Positions 36,922 to 46,098 of a stretch of 62,021 bases of DNA are shown in pieces; the first letter of the stretch is position 1; each line of letters begins with the position of its first letter. The position numbers and the translations under genes were made by a program. The notes beneath the pieces were generated by a model. That model ran no database searches, was not told the origin of the DNA, and saw nothing but the letters and a program-made list of their open reading frames with translations. The stretch is from an uncultured Sphingomonadaceae bacterium (GTDB taxonomy: Bacteria > Pseudomonadota > Alphaproteobacteria > Sphingomonadales > Sphingomonadaceae): contig CALLJS010000007.1 of NCBI GenBank assembly GCA_938050045.1, positions 1-62,021 of the forward strand. Reading direction: 5' to 3'.

Positions 36922-37722
36922 TTAGGGCTGAATATTGTTATGCGGAAAAGAAGCATGCACAATACCGCCATCGCAGGCAATCGTCTCGCCAACGATATAA
37001 TCGCCAGCACGGCTCGCTAAATATATAGCAGTACCAGCCATATCCTCTGCGCTGCCAATGCGCGGAAATGGTATGGATTTGCCAACAGCATCGCCAAAAT
37101 CGCGTGCCGCTTTATTCATATCGGATTGAAAAGCTCCGGGCGCAATTCCTGAAACCAAAATATTGTCTTTTACCATACGCGCAGCAACACGCCGCGTTAA
37201 ATGAATAACGGCTGCCTTAGACGCTTGATAGCTATATGTTTCCCATGGATTAATCTTATAACCATCGATAGATGCAATATTTATCACTTTAGCAGGCCGT
37301 TCAAAGCTGCCGCCAGCTTTCAACAAATGTTGCAAATCCCGGGTCAAGAAAAACAGGCTTTTAACATTTAGATCCATTACGCGGTCCCAGCCAGCCTCGG
37401 TAAAGTCATCAAAATCCTCGCCCCAAGCTGCGCCAGCATTATTGACCAAAATGTCGAGCCTATCTTCGCGCGCTGTTATCTGCGCGACCAAGGCTCTAAC
37501 GCCTTCGAGATTAGAAATATCTTGCGGGATACCGATTACTTTGCTGCCCAATTCATCAACCGTTGCTTGTACTTGGTCGGTCTTACGCGCGGTGATATAA
37601 ACGCGCGCGCACCCAGCGGCTAAAAAACCCTCGACGATCATACGGCCTATGCCGCGCGATCCGCCAGTGACCAATGCAATACGTCCTTTGAGCGAGAATA
37701 AATTCCCAAAATCGATGCTCAT
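36922..37722 (-). CDS. SDR family oxidoreductase
   Basis: 266 residues from ATG 37722 (MSIDFGNLFSLKG). Rossmann motif TGGSRGIGR near residue 20, NNAGAAWG near 93, Ser in INIASIDGY and catalytic YQASK (about 165-169), closing with CDGG. Resembles 3-oxoacyl-ACP reductase/RhlG-type SDRs. Starts 13 bp after the acyl-CoA dehydrogenase gene and probably oxidises or reduces a hydroxyacyl intermediate of the same pathway. Confidence 0.88.
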   Translation of the reverse strand: MSIDFGNLFSLKGRIALVTGGSRGIGRMIVEGFLAAGCARVYITARKTDQVQATVDELGSKVIGIPQDISNLEGVRALVAQITAREDRLDILVNNAGAAWGEDFDDFTEAGWDRVMDLNVKSLFFLTRDLQHLLKAGGSFERPAKVINIASIDGYKINPWETYSYQASKAAVIHLTRRVAARMVKDNILVSGIAPGAFQSDMNKAARDFGDAVGKSIPFPRIGSAEDMAGTAIYLASRAGDYIVGETIACDGGIVHASFPHNNIQP

Positions 37723-37735
37723 ATAATATCTCCTC

Positions 37736-38872
37736 TTAATAACCGTAAAGTTGTGCCACGCGATTGGCATGATAGCGCGAATCGCCAAAAAATTCAGATA
37801 ATCCGCGATCCCGCTTCATATAGAGGCCAATATCATATTCATCGGTCATACCAACACCACCATGCATTTGCACGCCCTCGCGCACTGCTAGATTCGAAGC
37901 CACACCCACCTTAGCTTTAGCAGCCGATACTAGAAGCTCGGCCGATTCAACCCCCGCGTCCGCAGCTTCAGCCGCCTTGCGAACAATCGCATCCGCAATT
38001 TCCATTTCCGAATAGAGATGCGCCGCACGGTGCTGCAAACCTTGAAATTCACCAATGCGCTGGCCAAATTGCTTGCGCTCTTTCAAATAATCCAATGTAA
38101 TATTCATCGCCCCCGTGCCCACGCCAACCATCTCTGCTGCGCTTGCAACGCGACCAGCCCGTAACAGACGATCGAGCACCTCTTGGCCTTGATCGACTTC
38201 GCCAATAACTGCATCGGCGGTTAATTCGACATTGTTGAACGTCACATGCGCCGCCACTGCGCTATCCACTAAGCGCACAGCATCCATTTCCATGCCCTTT
38301 GTGTCTTTCTCAACCGCAAATAATGTGAGGCCCTCTATATCCCCTGCACTGCCCGCCGTGCGAGCGGCGACAATCATCATATCGGATGAAATACCATGAA
38401 TGACGCATTGTTTTTTACCATTAAGCTGAAATCCATTGCCCGAACGCTTCGCGGCCATAGCAATGGCCTCTGGACGGTGCTTACTGCTCTCATCAATAGC
38501 AAGGCTAAGAACAGTCTTACCCGCGATGATACCAGGTAAATAACGATCCCGCAAAGCTTTTGATCCGCCATTTAGGGCCTCAACTCCAGCAACCGCCGTG
38601 GTCAAAAAAGGAGAAGGCGCTAGATTTTTGCCAATCTCTTTCATGATGATGCCAGCTTCTTTCAAGCCCATCCCTAAACCGCCATCTTCTTCGCTGGCCA
38701 TGATAGCATTAAAGCCCATCTCACCAAATTGTTCCCACAATTTATGGCTAAACCCATCGGGGCAATTTTTATCTCGAAATTCTCTTAAATGCGCAACGGG
38801 CGCTTCTGTTTTAATAAATTCAGCCGCGCTGTCTTCCAACATGCTCTGATCTTCATCATAAAATAATGGCAT
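37736..38872 (-). CDS. Acyl-CoA dehydrogenase, short type
   Basis: 378 residues. N-terminal helical domain (FYDEDQSMLEDSAAEF), a beta domain and the C-terminal helical domain with KERKQFGQRIGEFQGLQH and VQMHGGVGMTDEYDIGLYMKR. At the place of the catalytic base of classical enzymes there is LSEFFGDSRYHANRVA, with no usual YEGT motif. This resembles the beta-type subunits of heterotetrameric steroid-side-chain dehydrogenases. The next upstream gene could be its partner. Confidence 0.88.
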   Translation of the reverse strand: MPLFYDEDQSMLEDSAAEFIKTEAPVAHLREFRDKNCPDGFSHKLWEQFGEMGFNAIMASEEDGGLGMGLKEAGIIMKEIGKNLAPSPFLTTAVAGVEALNGGSKALRDRYLPGIIAGKTVLSLAIDESSKHRPEAIAMAAKRSGNGFQLNGKKQCVIHGISSDMMIVAARTAGSAGDIEGLTLFAVEKDTKGMEMDAVRLVDSAVAAHVTFNNVELTADAVIGEVDQGQEVLDRLLRAGRVASAAEMVGVGTGAMNITLDYLKERKQFGQRIGEFQGLQHRAAHLYSEMEIADAIVRKAAEAADAGVESAELLVSAAKAKVGVASNLAVREGVQMHGGVGMTDEYDIGLYMKRDRGLSEFFGDSRYHANRVAQLYGY

Positions 38873-39012
38873 AATCTCTCGCTTATCTGGCTATTATTAA
38901 TAGCTCTAATTTAGTCTTCATTTGGGAATTACCAGCCATGGCCTATAAAAAGAACTAGCCTGTTAAAAATCTGTAAAAATAAGCTGTGGCTGGCCAAGTG
39001 ATAAAATTATAA

Positions 39013-40173
39013 TTAAGCGCCTGGGAGTTCCAATATACGCTTAGAAATAACATTGAGCATAACCTCGCTCGTCCCGCCTTCGATTGAATTGGCTTTTGTG
39101 CGCAACCAGTTGCGGGCTTTGGCTCCATTATTGGTTGCCGCGCTCTCCCATTCTAGGGCTTCGCTGCCCCCAGCAGCCATCACCAGCTCATGACGGCGTT
39201 TGTTGAGCTCTGTACCCGCATATTTCATCATATTGGGTTGGGCTGGATGCCCTTTTTTCGCTTTTAATTCATCCATAAATAATTCGCCCATCGCTTTGAA
39301 CGCCAGAGTATCGACATCAAATGCTGCCATCTCTGCGCGCATAATCGGGTCAAGCGCAACGATTTCATTAAAGGCCGCACCAATAGAAGGCATTTCATTG
39401 CTGACACCGCCTCCAGAAATCATTTCGCGCTCATGCCCCAGAAGATATTTTGCCACATCCCACCCACGGTTTAATTGACCAACAATTTGATCCTTGGGAA
39501 CTTTGACATCGTCAAAGAAAGTTTCACAAAATGGCGAATTACCGCTAATCAATTTAATCGGCTTGGTTGTCACCCCTTCGCTTTCCATATCGAACAGTAA
39601 GAAAGATATACCGCGATATTTATCTTCTTTATCGGTGCGCACGAGACAGAAAATCCAATCGGCTTTATCGGCATAGCTCGTCCAGACCTTTTGACCGTTC
39701 ACAACCCAATGATCGCCTTTATCTTCGCCAAAAGTTTGCAAGCTCACCAAATCAGAACCGCTACCAGGCTCTGAATAACCTTGGCACCAGCGGATTTCAC
39801 CGCGCGCAATTTGCGGCAAATAATGCAGTTTTTGCGCTTCTGAACCAAATTGTAACAAAGCAGGGCCAAGCATCCAAATGCCAAAGCTAGAAAGAGGAAT
39901 GCGGCATCCCATGCGGGTCATTTCTTGTTTCAATATTTTTGCTTCAGCAGGATTAAGTCCGCCGCCGCCATATTTAGCAGGCCAATCAGCAACGGTCCAA
40001 CCGCGCGCTGCGTTGACTTCTAACCATTGTTTTTGAGCATCGCTCTGAAATTGGAAATTACGACCACCCCAGCATACATCAGCTTCTGATTTTGCTGGCT
40101 TGCGCATTTCTGCTGGGCAATTTTCTTCTAACCATGCGATCGTTTCTTTGCGGAACGTCTCTAAATCACTCAT
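39013..40173 (-). CDS. Acyl-CoA dehydrogenase
   Basis: 386 residues from ATG 40173, with GCAGGAGAA before it. FAD/substrate motifs WCQGYSEPGSGSDLVSLQT (about 127-145) and VNGQKVWTSYADKADW, and a C-terminal SIEGGTSEVMLNVISKRIL with the Glu at the usual catalytic position. Same strand as the following dehydrogenase and SDR genes (140 bp gap), divergent from the third dehydrogenase. Confidence 0.92.
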   Translation of the reverse strand: MSDLETFRKETIAWLEENCPAEMRKPAKSEADVCWGGRNFQFQSDAQKQWLEVNAARGWTVADWPAKYGGGGLNPAEAKILKQEMTRMGCRIPLSSFGIWMLGPALLQFGSEAQKLHYLPQIARGEIRWCQGYSEPGSGSDLVSLQTFGEDKGDHWVVNGQKVWTSYADKADWIFCLVRTDKEDKYRGISFLLFDMESEGVTTKPIKLISGNSPFCETFFDDVKVPKDQIVGQLNRGWDVAKYLLGHEREMISGGGVSNEMPSIGAAFNEIVALDPIMRAEMAAFDVDTLAFKAMGELFMDELKAKKGHPAQPNMMKYAGTELNKRRHELVMAAGGSEALEWESAATNNGAKARNWLRTKANSIEGGTSEVMLNVISKRILELPGA

Positions 40174-40276
40174 TGTAATTCTCCTGCTGTTTATCTGTAT
40201 ATCACCATTTTTTAATGCTTTACGCAAGCGTCAACTTTTCACAATATATATAATTCTCCTATCATAGCCCAATTCC

Positions 40277-40286
40277 CTAACGTTAG
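40277..40286. promoter_or_regulatory. Palindrome in the divergent dehydrogenase promoter region
   Basis: CTAACGTTAG, a perfect 10 bp palindrome in the 275 bp between the two divergent acyl-CoA dehydrogenase genes. It could be part of an operator for a TetR- or MerR-type regulator of acyl-CoA catabolism; no regulator gene is nearby. Confidence 0.3.
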
Positions 40287-40448
40287 CTGGGATATTCATT
40301 TTTAACTGTTCCATTAAAAATAATAATCAGAAAATAGATTATCCCAGACTGTTGTCGAATCAAGGGAATTTAATAATCAATTTGGAGCTGGCATTGCGGT
40401 TATTATTATGACAGATTAACCAGACAATTAAAAAAGGATGCTTGATTC

Positions 40449-41696
40449 ATGGATTTTGAACTAACGGAAAAACAAGCCTATTGGCGTAACCAAGTGCGCG
40501 AATTTATGCGCAGCAATGTGCGTCCGCGCATGGCCGATTATAAAGCAGACCAAGCCGAAGGTGACCGTTGGAAAGTTATCAACACCATCGAAGAAGAAAA
40601 AGCCAAAGCCAAAGCTGCGGGTATATGGAATTTGTTCATGCCGCCAGCAAACCCAAATCTGACTCATGTTGACGATAGCTTTGAATTTGAAGGCCCTGGC
40701 CTCACCAATTTAGAATATGCATTGTGCGCCGAGGAAATGGGCCGTTTAGAGTGGGCCAGTGAAGTATTTAATTGCAGTGCCCCCGATACTGGTAATATGG
40801 AAGTATTCCACCGATACGGTACACGCGACCAAAAAGATCAGTGGCTCAAACCACTCATGAATGGAGAAATTCGCAGCGCATTTTTAATGACAGAGCCGCG
40901 TGTTGCTTCGTCAGATGCCACCAATATTGAAACTAGCATTAAGCACGAAGGCGATGAATATGTTATCAACGGCCGTAAATGGTGGTCATCTGGCCTCGGT
41001 GATCCGCGCTGTAAAGTCGCTATCGTTATGGGTAAAACCGATTTCGAAGCCAAACGCCACCAGCAACAATCTATGATTATTGTGCCGATGGATGCACCGG
41101 GCGTTACTATTTTGCGGCATTTGCCCGTATTTGGCTATGATGATGCACCGCATGGCCATATGGAAGTGGATTTAGTCGATGTCCGTGTGCCAGCATCTAA
41201 TATGCTATTGGGTCCTGGGCGCGGTTTTGAAATTGCGCAAGGCCGCCTCGGCCCTGGCCGTATTCACCATTGCATGCGCACGATTGGCGTGGCTGAAGAG
41301 GCTATTGAGAAAATGGCAAAACGCCTAAGCTCTCGCGTAGCATTTGGTAAGCGCATCTCAGAACATAGCGTATGGGAACAGCGCATCGCAGAAGCACGAA
41401 TCGATATTGAGCTTAACCGTTTACTCTGCCTTAAAGCCGCCGATATGATGGATAAAGTCGGCAATAAAGTTGCGGCGGCTGAAATCGCTATGATTAAAGT
41501 ATCGGCACCGCGCATGGCGCTGCGTGTCATTGATGATGCCATTCAAGCCCATGGAGGAGGCGGCGTATCCGATGACTTTGGTCTTGCAAAAGCCTATGCA
41601 GGCATTCGCACTTTGCGGTTGGCCGATGGCCCTGATGAAGTGCATAATCGGGCTATAGCGCGCATAGAATTTGGCAAGCATCCTGCCCCAGAATGA
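40449..41696 (+). CDS. Acyl-CoA dehydrogenase, ACAD10/11-like
   Basis: 415 residues. [18 protein letters not shown] and [15 protein letters not shown] in the middle domain, [47 protein letters not shown] and the ending [21 protein letters not shown]. These are the signatures of the subgroup related to the dehydrogenase domain of human ACAD10/11. The phosphotransferase-like kinase that is fused in those proteins is encoded two genes downstream here. Confidence 0.9.
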   Translation: MDFELTEKQAYWRNQVREFMRSNVRPRMADYKADQAEGDRWKVINTIEEEKAKAKAAGIWNLFMPPANPNLTHVDDSFEFEGPGLTNLEYALCAEEMGRLEWASEVFNCSAPDTGNMEVFHRYGTRDQKDQWLKPLMNGEIRSAFLMTEPRVASSDATNIETSIKHEGDEYVINGRKWWSSGLGDPRCKVAIVMGKTDFEAKRHQQQSMIIVPMDAPGVTILRHLPVFGYDDAPHGHMEVDLVDVRVPASNMLLGPGRGFEIAQGRLGPGRIHHCMRTIGVAEEAIEKMAKRLSSRVAFGKRISEHSVWEQRIAEARIDIELNRLLCLKAADMMDKVGNKVAAAEIAMIKVSAPRMALRVIDDAIQAHGGGGVSDDFGLAKAYAGIRTLRLADGPDEVHNRAIARIEFGKHPAPE

Positions 41697-41772
41697 AGCT
41701 AAAAGTAGCCAGTTAAGCGCGTTCAGCTAGGCTTTAGTATAAAAGCCAGAGGATATAGCCAGAGGATATAAT

Positions 41773-42855
41773 ATGAAAGCAGCCCTATTACGCAAAGTTG
41801 GTCAGCCGCTATCCATTGAAACTATAGAGATAGCGCAGCCAGCCTCGCGCGAGGTTCTTATCAAAACAAAGGCCGTTGGTTTATGCAGGTCTGATCTGCA
41901 CTTTCTCGACGGTACCTATCCGCACCCATTGCCCTGTATATTGGGGCATGAAGCATCGGGCGTTGTCGAGGCTATTGGCAGCGATGTTCAGGACGTAAAA
42001 GTCGGCGATCATGTCGTTACTTTCCTTGCTCCTCATTGCGGCTCTTGCGAGCAATGTGATCGCGGTGCGCTGACATTGTGCCAAGATCCATCCACTAAAA
42101 GATCCGCCGATGATGCATCAAGATTATCACAAAATGGCGAAGCTTTGCCAACTTTTCTCAACATATCAGCCTTTGCAGAAAAAATATTGGTGCATGAAAA
42201 TGGCTGCGTTGCTATCGATAAAAATATGCCCTTTGATCGGGCCGCATTGTTGGGATGTGCCGTGATTACAGGCTCTGGTGCTATCATCCGTGAGAGCCAT
42301 GTAAAAAAAGGAGATAGCGTGGCGGTTATCGGCGCTGGGGGCATTGGGCTAAGCGCCATTAATGCTGCCAAAATTGCTGGTGCGCAGACTATTATCGCTA
42401 TTGATCCATTACCGCAAAAGCTAGAGCTTGCCAAAACCATGGGGGCAACCCATTGTTATGATGCTAAGGTTAAGAATTTAGCCAAGATTATAGTCGCCGA
42501 TACAGGCGGCGGCGTGCATCATGCTATCGAAGCTGTGGGTCGCACCGAGACCACCGAATTGGCTTGGAATATAACGCGGCGCGGTGGCCAAGCGACTATA
42601 TTGGGCATGATAGCACCGGGGCAGAGTTTTTCCATCCATGGCCCAACATTATTACAAGCAAAAACAATCAAAGGTTCTTTGATGGGTGGATCGGTTTTCA
42701 AGGAAGATATGCCTGTTTTAGCCGAGCATTATTTATCAGGGAAATTGCATCTTGATGAGGTGATTGCAGAGCGAATAACATTAGAGGAAATCAATGAAGG
42801 CTTTGATAAATTGCGCAATTGTGAAAATGCAAGATCGGTCATTATTTTTGAATAA
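41773..42855 (+). CDS. Zinc-dependent alcohol dehydrogenase
   Basis: 360 residues, MDR superfamily. Catalytic zinc site from Cys37 (GLCRSDLH), GHEASG (His about 59) and a later Cys; the structural zinc loop CGSCEQCDRGALTLC has all four cysteines. NAD(P)-binding VIGAGGIGLSAI near 185. Class III-like by the loop length. Probably oxidises an alcohol or hydroxy intermediate for the neighbouring acyl-CoA pathway. 76 bp after the dehydrogenase gene, 11 bp before the kinase gene. Confidence 0.9.
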   Translation: MKAALLRKVGQPLSIETIEIAQPASREVLIKTKAVGLCRSDLHFLDGTYPHPLPCILGHEASGVVEAIGSDVQDVKVGDHVVTFLAPHCGSCEQCDRGALTLCQDPSTKRSADDASRLSQNGEALPTFLNISAFAEKILVHENGCVAIDKNMPFDRAALLGCAVITGSGAIIRESHVKKGDSVAVIGAGGIGLSAINAAKIAGAQTIIAIDPLPQKLELAKTMGATHCYDAKVKNLAKIIVADTGGGVHHAIEAVGRTETTELAWNITRRGGQATILGMIAPGQSFSIHGPTLLQAKTIKGSLMGGSVFKEDMPVLAEHYLSGKLHLDEVIAERITLEEINEGFDKLRNCENARSVIIFE

Positions 42856-42866
42856 GAGGTAAAATT

Positions 42867-43934
42867 ATGAACCCCCAAGAAGATATGGTCGGCACAACTG
42901 CGCTTACAGACCGTGATACTATTGATGAACAAAAATTGAGCGCATGGATGGAAACTAATGTCGATGCTCATGCCGCTTCGTTGACGCTAAGTAAATTTAA
43001 GGGTGGACAATCAAACCCTACTTATAAAATTGATACGCCCAATCAATCTTATGTATTGCGCCGCAAACCTGTGGGGAATTTGCTGCCTTCGGCCCATGCT
43101 GTCGACCGCGAATTTATGATAATTAGTGCCCTTCATCCAGCCGGTTTTCCAGTCGCAAAACCATTTGGCCTCTGCGAGGATAATGATGTTATAGGATCGA
43201 TATTTTATGTCATGGATATGGTGAAGGGCCGCAGCCTATGGGATGGTACATTGCCAGACACTACCCCCGCAGAGCGCACAGCTATATATAATAATATGGT
43301 CGATACTTTAGCGCAATTACACAGCTATGATATAGATAAAGTGGGTTTATCAAAATTTGGCAAACCCACAGATTATTGCGCCCGACAAATCCATCGCTGG
43401 AGTAAGCAATATAAATTGTCCGAAACAGAGACTATTCCTATGATGGACAAGCTCATCGCATGGCTAGCGCAAACCATCCCTGAACAACAATATAATAGCA
43501 TTGTTCATGGCGATTATCGGCTCGACAATTTGATATTTGCCCAAGATAATTCTGATGTCTTAGCAGTTTTGGATTGGGAATTATCTACACTTGGCGATCC
43601 ACTGGCTGATTTCACTTATTATTTAATGAGTTGGGTCATGCCTCCAGAAGGGCGAAGCGGGATTTATGGCGTTGATTTTGCCTCGCTTGCTATCCCCACA
43701 ATGGAAGAGACAATTTCGCGCTATTCTGAAAAAACTGGTTTTAACGATATGGGTAATATTAACTGGTATTTAGCGTATAATCTATTTCGGATTGCGGCTA
43801 TTTTACAAGGAATTAGAAAACGTGTCGAAGAAGGAACGGCGAACAGCCCCCAGGCTGCTGAGATGAGCAAACGGGTTCTACCCTTAGTCGAATCGGCATG
43901 GATTCAAGCACAAAAAGCAGGAGCTAATCTATGA
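42867..43934 (+). CDS. Aminoglycoside-phosphotransferase-like kinase
   Basis: 355 residues. APH/choline kinase fold: [12 protein letters not shown] nucleotide loop, [21 protein letters not shown], catalytic [13 protein letters not shown] (about 212-224) and the metal-binding [16 protein letters not shown]. Belongs to the ACAD10/11-type kinase subgroup (as LvaA of Pseudomonas putida), which phosphorylates 4-hydroxyacyl-CoA before the dehydrogenase partner removes the phosphate. It is not an antibiotic resistance gene by this context. Overlaps the next gene by 4 bp. Confidence 0.88.
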   Translation: MNPQEDMVGTTALTDRDTIDEQKLSAWMETNVDAHAASLTLSKFKGGQSNPTYKIDTPNQSYVLRRKPVGNLLPSAHAVDREFMIISALHPAGFPVAKPFGLCEDNDVIGSIFYVMDMVKGRSLWDGTLPDTTPAERTAIYNNMVDTLAQLHSYDIDKVGLSKFGKPTDYCARQIHRWSKQYKLSETETIPMMDKLIAWLAQTIPEQQYNSIVHGDYRLDNLIFAQDNSDVLAVLDWELSTLGDPLADFTYYLMSWVMPPEGRSGIYGVDFASLAIPTMEETISRYSEKTGFNDMGNINWYLAYNLFRIAAILQGIRKRVEEGTANSPQAAEMSKRVLPLVESAWIQAQKAGANL

Positions 43935-44719
43935 ATGAATTAGAAGGCCGAATAGCCATTGTAACGGGTGCAGGCAGCGGAATTGGCCGCGCAACTAGTC
44001 TGTTATATGCACAGAGTGGCGCAACTGTTATCGCCGCTGATATAAGCGATAATATAGATGAAACAGCGTCCATGCACGATTCTATTCATGCTGCGCGATG
44101 CGATGCTGGCAATGAACAAGCCATAGAAAAATTGGTCAAAGATAGTGTGAATGCGCATGGGAAATTAGATATATTTTATGCCAATGCAGGCATCTCTGGT
44201 GGATGGGATGGATTATTCGATCAAAGCGCAGAGGATTGGGCGGAGATATTGCGCGTCAATCTGATTGGGCCATTTTTAGCAATCAAATATGCGGGTAAAA
44301 TTATGGCGCAATCGGGCAAAGGCTCGATCATTGCTACAGCGAGCGTTGCTGGATTAAATTCAGGTGCTGGCGGCCCAGCTTACAGCGCCTCCAAAGCTGG
44401 TGTGATAAATTTGGTCCGCGTAGGCGCGCAACAATTAAGCGGCAGCAATGTGCGCGTTAATGCGATTTGCCCTGGCCTCATCGAAACGGGCATGACCAAG
44501 CCCGTTTATGATATGGTACGTGCTAGAGGAAAAGAAGATGCTTTGGGTCAATTAAACCCCTTAAAACGCGGAGGTATTCCTGATGAAATTGCGCAAGCAG
44601 CCTTATTTTTAGCATCTGATCGCGCATCCTATGTCAATGGACATGCGATGGTTGTTGATGGGGGCTTGGTCAGCTCTCACCCTGTATCCCGACAAGAATT
44701 TGGCCGTACGGCAGGATAA
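43931..44719 (+). CDS. SDR family oxidoreductase
   Basis: 262 residues. [13 protein letters not shown] near residue 12, [10 protein letters not shown], Ser in [10 protein letters not shown], catalytic YSASKAG (about 153-159), and the ending MVVDGGL. Last gene of the plus-strand dehydrogenase, alcohol dehydrogenase, kinase, SDR operon; the ATGA overlap with the kinase gene indicates coupled translation. Likely a hydroxyacyl-CoA or secondary alcohol dehydrogenase. Confidence 0.9.
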   Translation: MNELEGRIAIVTGAGSGIGRATSLLYAQSGATVIAADISDNIDETASMHDSIHAARCDAGNEQAIEKLVKDSVNAHGKLDIFYANAGISGGWDGLFDQSAEDWAEILRVNLIGPFLAIKYAGKIMAQSGKGSIIATASVAGLNSGAGGPAYSASKAGVINLVRVGAQQLSGSNVRVNAICPGLIETGMTKPVYDMVRARGKEDALGQLNPLKRGGIPDEIAQAALFLASDRASYVNGHAMVVDGGLVSSHPVSRQEFGRTAG

Positions 44720-44756
44720 TTATTCTGCCCAATATTAGAGAAATAAATTTATAAAA

Positions 44757-44780
44757 ACCGTCAATATAACTCTGGGCGGT
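44757..44780. terminator. Short stem-loop between convergent genes
   Basis: ACCGTC and GGCGGT pair (one G-U) with a 12 nt loop; on the plus strand CTTTATC follows, and on the minus strand TTTTTAT follows, so it could end both convergent transcripts. Confidence 0.55.
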
Positions 44781-44809
44781 CTTTATCGTGATTGACGAGC
44801 GAATGAGAA

Positions 44810-45352
44810 TTAATTCAATTGAATATAGTGCACATAACCATTGGCAACGCCGCATGAAAATGCTGCTGAATTGGGTCCGATTAAATGGCCTTCAACACGC
44901 CAGCCTTGGCCATCGCGCGTTACGCTGCTTATTTGATTAACTTGATATTGGCTGCCAGCACTTTGCAAGGCGGCATTAGAGCAAATATTAACAGCACTGC
45001 CTATATCATTATTGCCAAACCCACTTTGAGAATTATTGCGCTGTTGTGCGTTTTGGGGAGGATAATCATTCCGATTACGTTTCTTTGATTTACTAGCAGC
45101 ATCTGCAATTATTGCGATACCGCCCAAAATAGCTATTCCAGTAAATATATCGCCAGCTCTAACTCTTCCTCTACGATGTTTGCGGCGCCATCTATCGGCA
45201 TTATCTTCGACCCAGAGAGGTGTTTTATCATCAACCGTAGAAAAATTATGCGATGAATCCACATTGATTTCAGCGGCCGTCGCGGTCGCGACAGGGGCAG
45301 CTAGCAATCCAAAAACGACGCTGCCCAAGCTAAATTTCTCTAATATGTTCAT
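44810..45352 (-). CDS. Exported hypothetical protein, paralogue 1
   Basis: 180 residues from ATG 45352 (MNILEKFSLGS), with AGAGGT before it. Signal peptide to about residue 27, a basic HRRGRVRAGD segment, one hydrophobic helix (IFTGIAILGGIAIIADAAS) and a C-terminal domain with two cysteines (VNICSNAALQ and FSCGVANGYV) that probably pair. It shares this layout with the next upstream gene. Such proteins are common in sphingomonads and have no known function. Confidence 0.75.
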   Translation of the reverse strand: MNILEKFSLGSVVFGLLAAPVATATAAEINVDSSHNFSTVDDKTPLWVEDNADRWRRKHRRGRVRAGDIFTGIAILGGIAIIADAASKSKKRNRNDYPPQNAQQRNNSQSGFGNNDIGSAVNICSNAALQSAGSQYQVNQISSVTRDGQGWRVEGHLIGPNSAAFSCGVANGYVHYIQLN

Positions 45353-45425
45353 ATTAACCTCTCTGAAAGATGCGTTATTATATGATATAAATGGCCCAGC
45401 CTGTCTCCAAGCTGAACCATTTTTC

Positions 45426-45932
45426 TTAATAAGCTCGGCCAATACCGCGAATATTAATGTCGCTAAGCCGGCCACCGTCAACATAGCAGGTGAATTTACC
45501 CTTATCGCTATAACGATTATATCCACGTCCATTTGTGACCAAGAGATTACCTTTGATCCGGTATCCATAGCGAGTTCGTTTCACATCTCTAATCTGTGTG
45601 ACATCAGCATAACCATTATAGGATGCTTTTCTTTCAGTACCCCTCACACATTGGTTGATTGCTTGGCGCGCCTCATTATTGCGGTTATACCCACGGTTTT
45701 TTCTATAACGTCGACTATCATAACGATCATATTTGTCATAATGACCCTTCTTATTCGAAGCTAATACCGCTGCCAAGCCACCGAGGATTACAGCTCCTGC
45801 GATAACTTCTCCCGTCGATAAACGGTCTTTATGATGACCATTAGCATAGGCTGGAACGGCAGAGACTGCCATTGCTCCAGCAGTTGTGGTCGCTGCGATG
45901 GTTTTAGCGAATGCTTTATTTAGCAATTTCAT
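45426..45932 (-). CDS. Exported hypothetical protein, paralogue 2
   Basis: 168 residues with GGAGACATGAC before the ATG. Signal peptide (cleavage near AYA-NG, residue 30), a His/Lys-rich stretch, the hydrophobic helix VIAGAVILGGLAAVLASNKK, a Tyr/Arg/Asn-rich basic linker and a C-terminal domain with cysteines in INQCVRG and FTCYVDGG. Parallels the downstream gene in every segment, so the two are tandem paralogues. The basic, Tyr-rich linker suggests binding to cell-wall or nucleic-acid polyanions, as inference only. Confidence 0.75.
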   Translation of the reverse strand: MKLLNKAFAKTIAATTTAGAMAVSAVPAYANGHHKDRLSTGEVIAGAVILGGLAAVLASNKKGHYDKYDRYDSRRYRKNRGYNRNNEARQAINQCVRGTERKASYNGYADVTQIRDVKRTRYGYRIKGNLLVTNGRGYNRYSDKGKFTCYVDGGRLSDINIRGIGRAY

Positions 45933-46098
45933 GTCATGTCTCCTTATTAAACTTCGATTGGCTTTGTGCCTTTCGATGATTAAGGTATAGATGATTCGCT
46001 ATGATCGATTACTGAACTGAGTTGTTAGGTTTTGTTAATGTTAAAAGCTATTTTTATGAACAAGCAAACTGCTATTATTATTAAGAAAATGAAAATTA

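Noticed and set aside
42867-43934. Aminoglycoside resistance gene
   Set aside because: The phosphotransferase fold is there, but the subgroup motifs and the acyl-CoA operon context point to a metabolic kinase.
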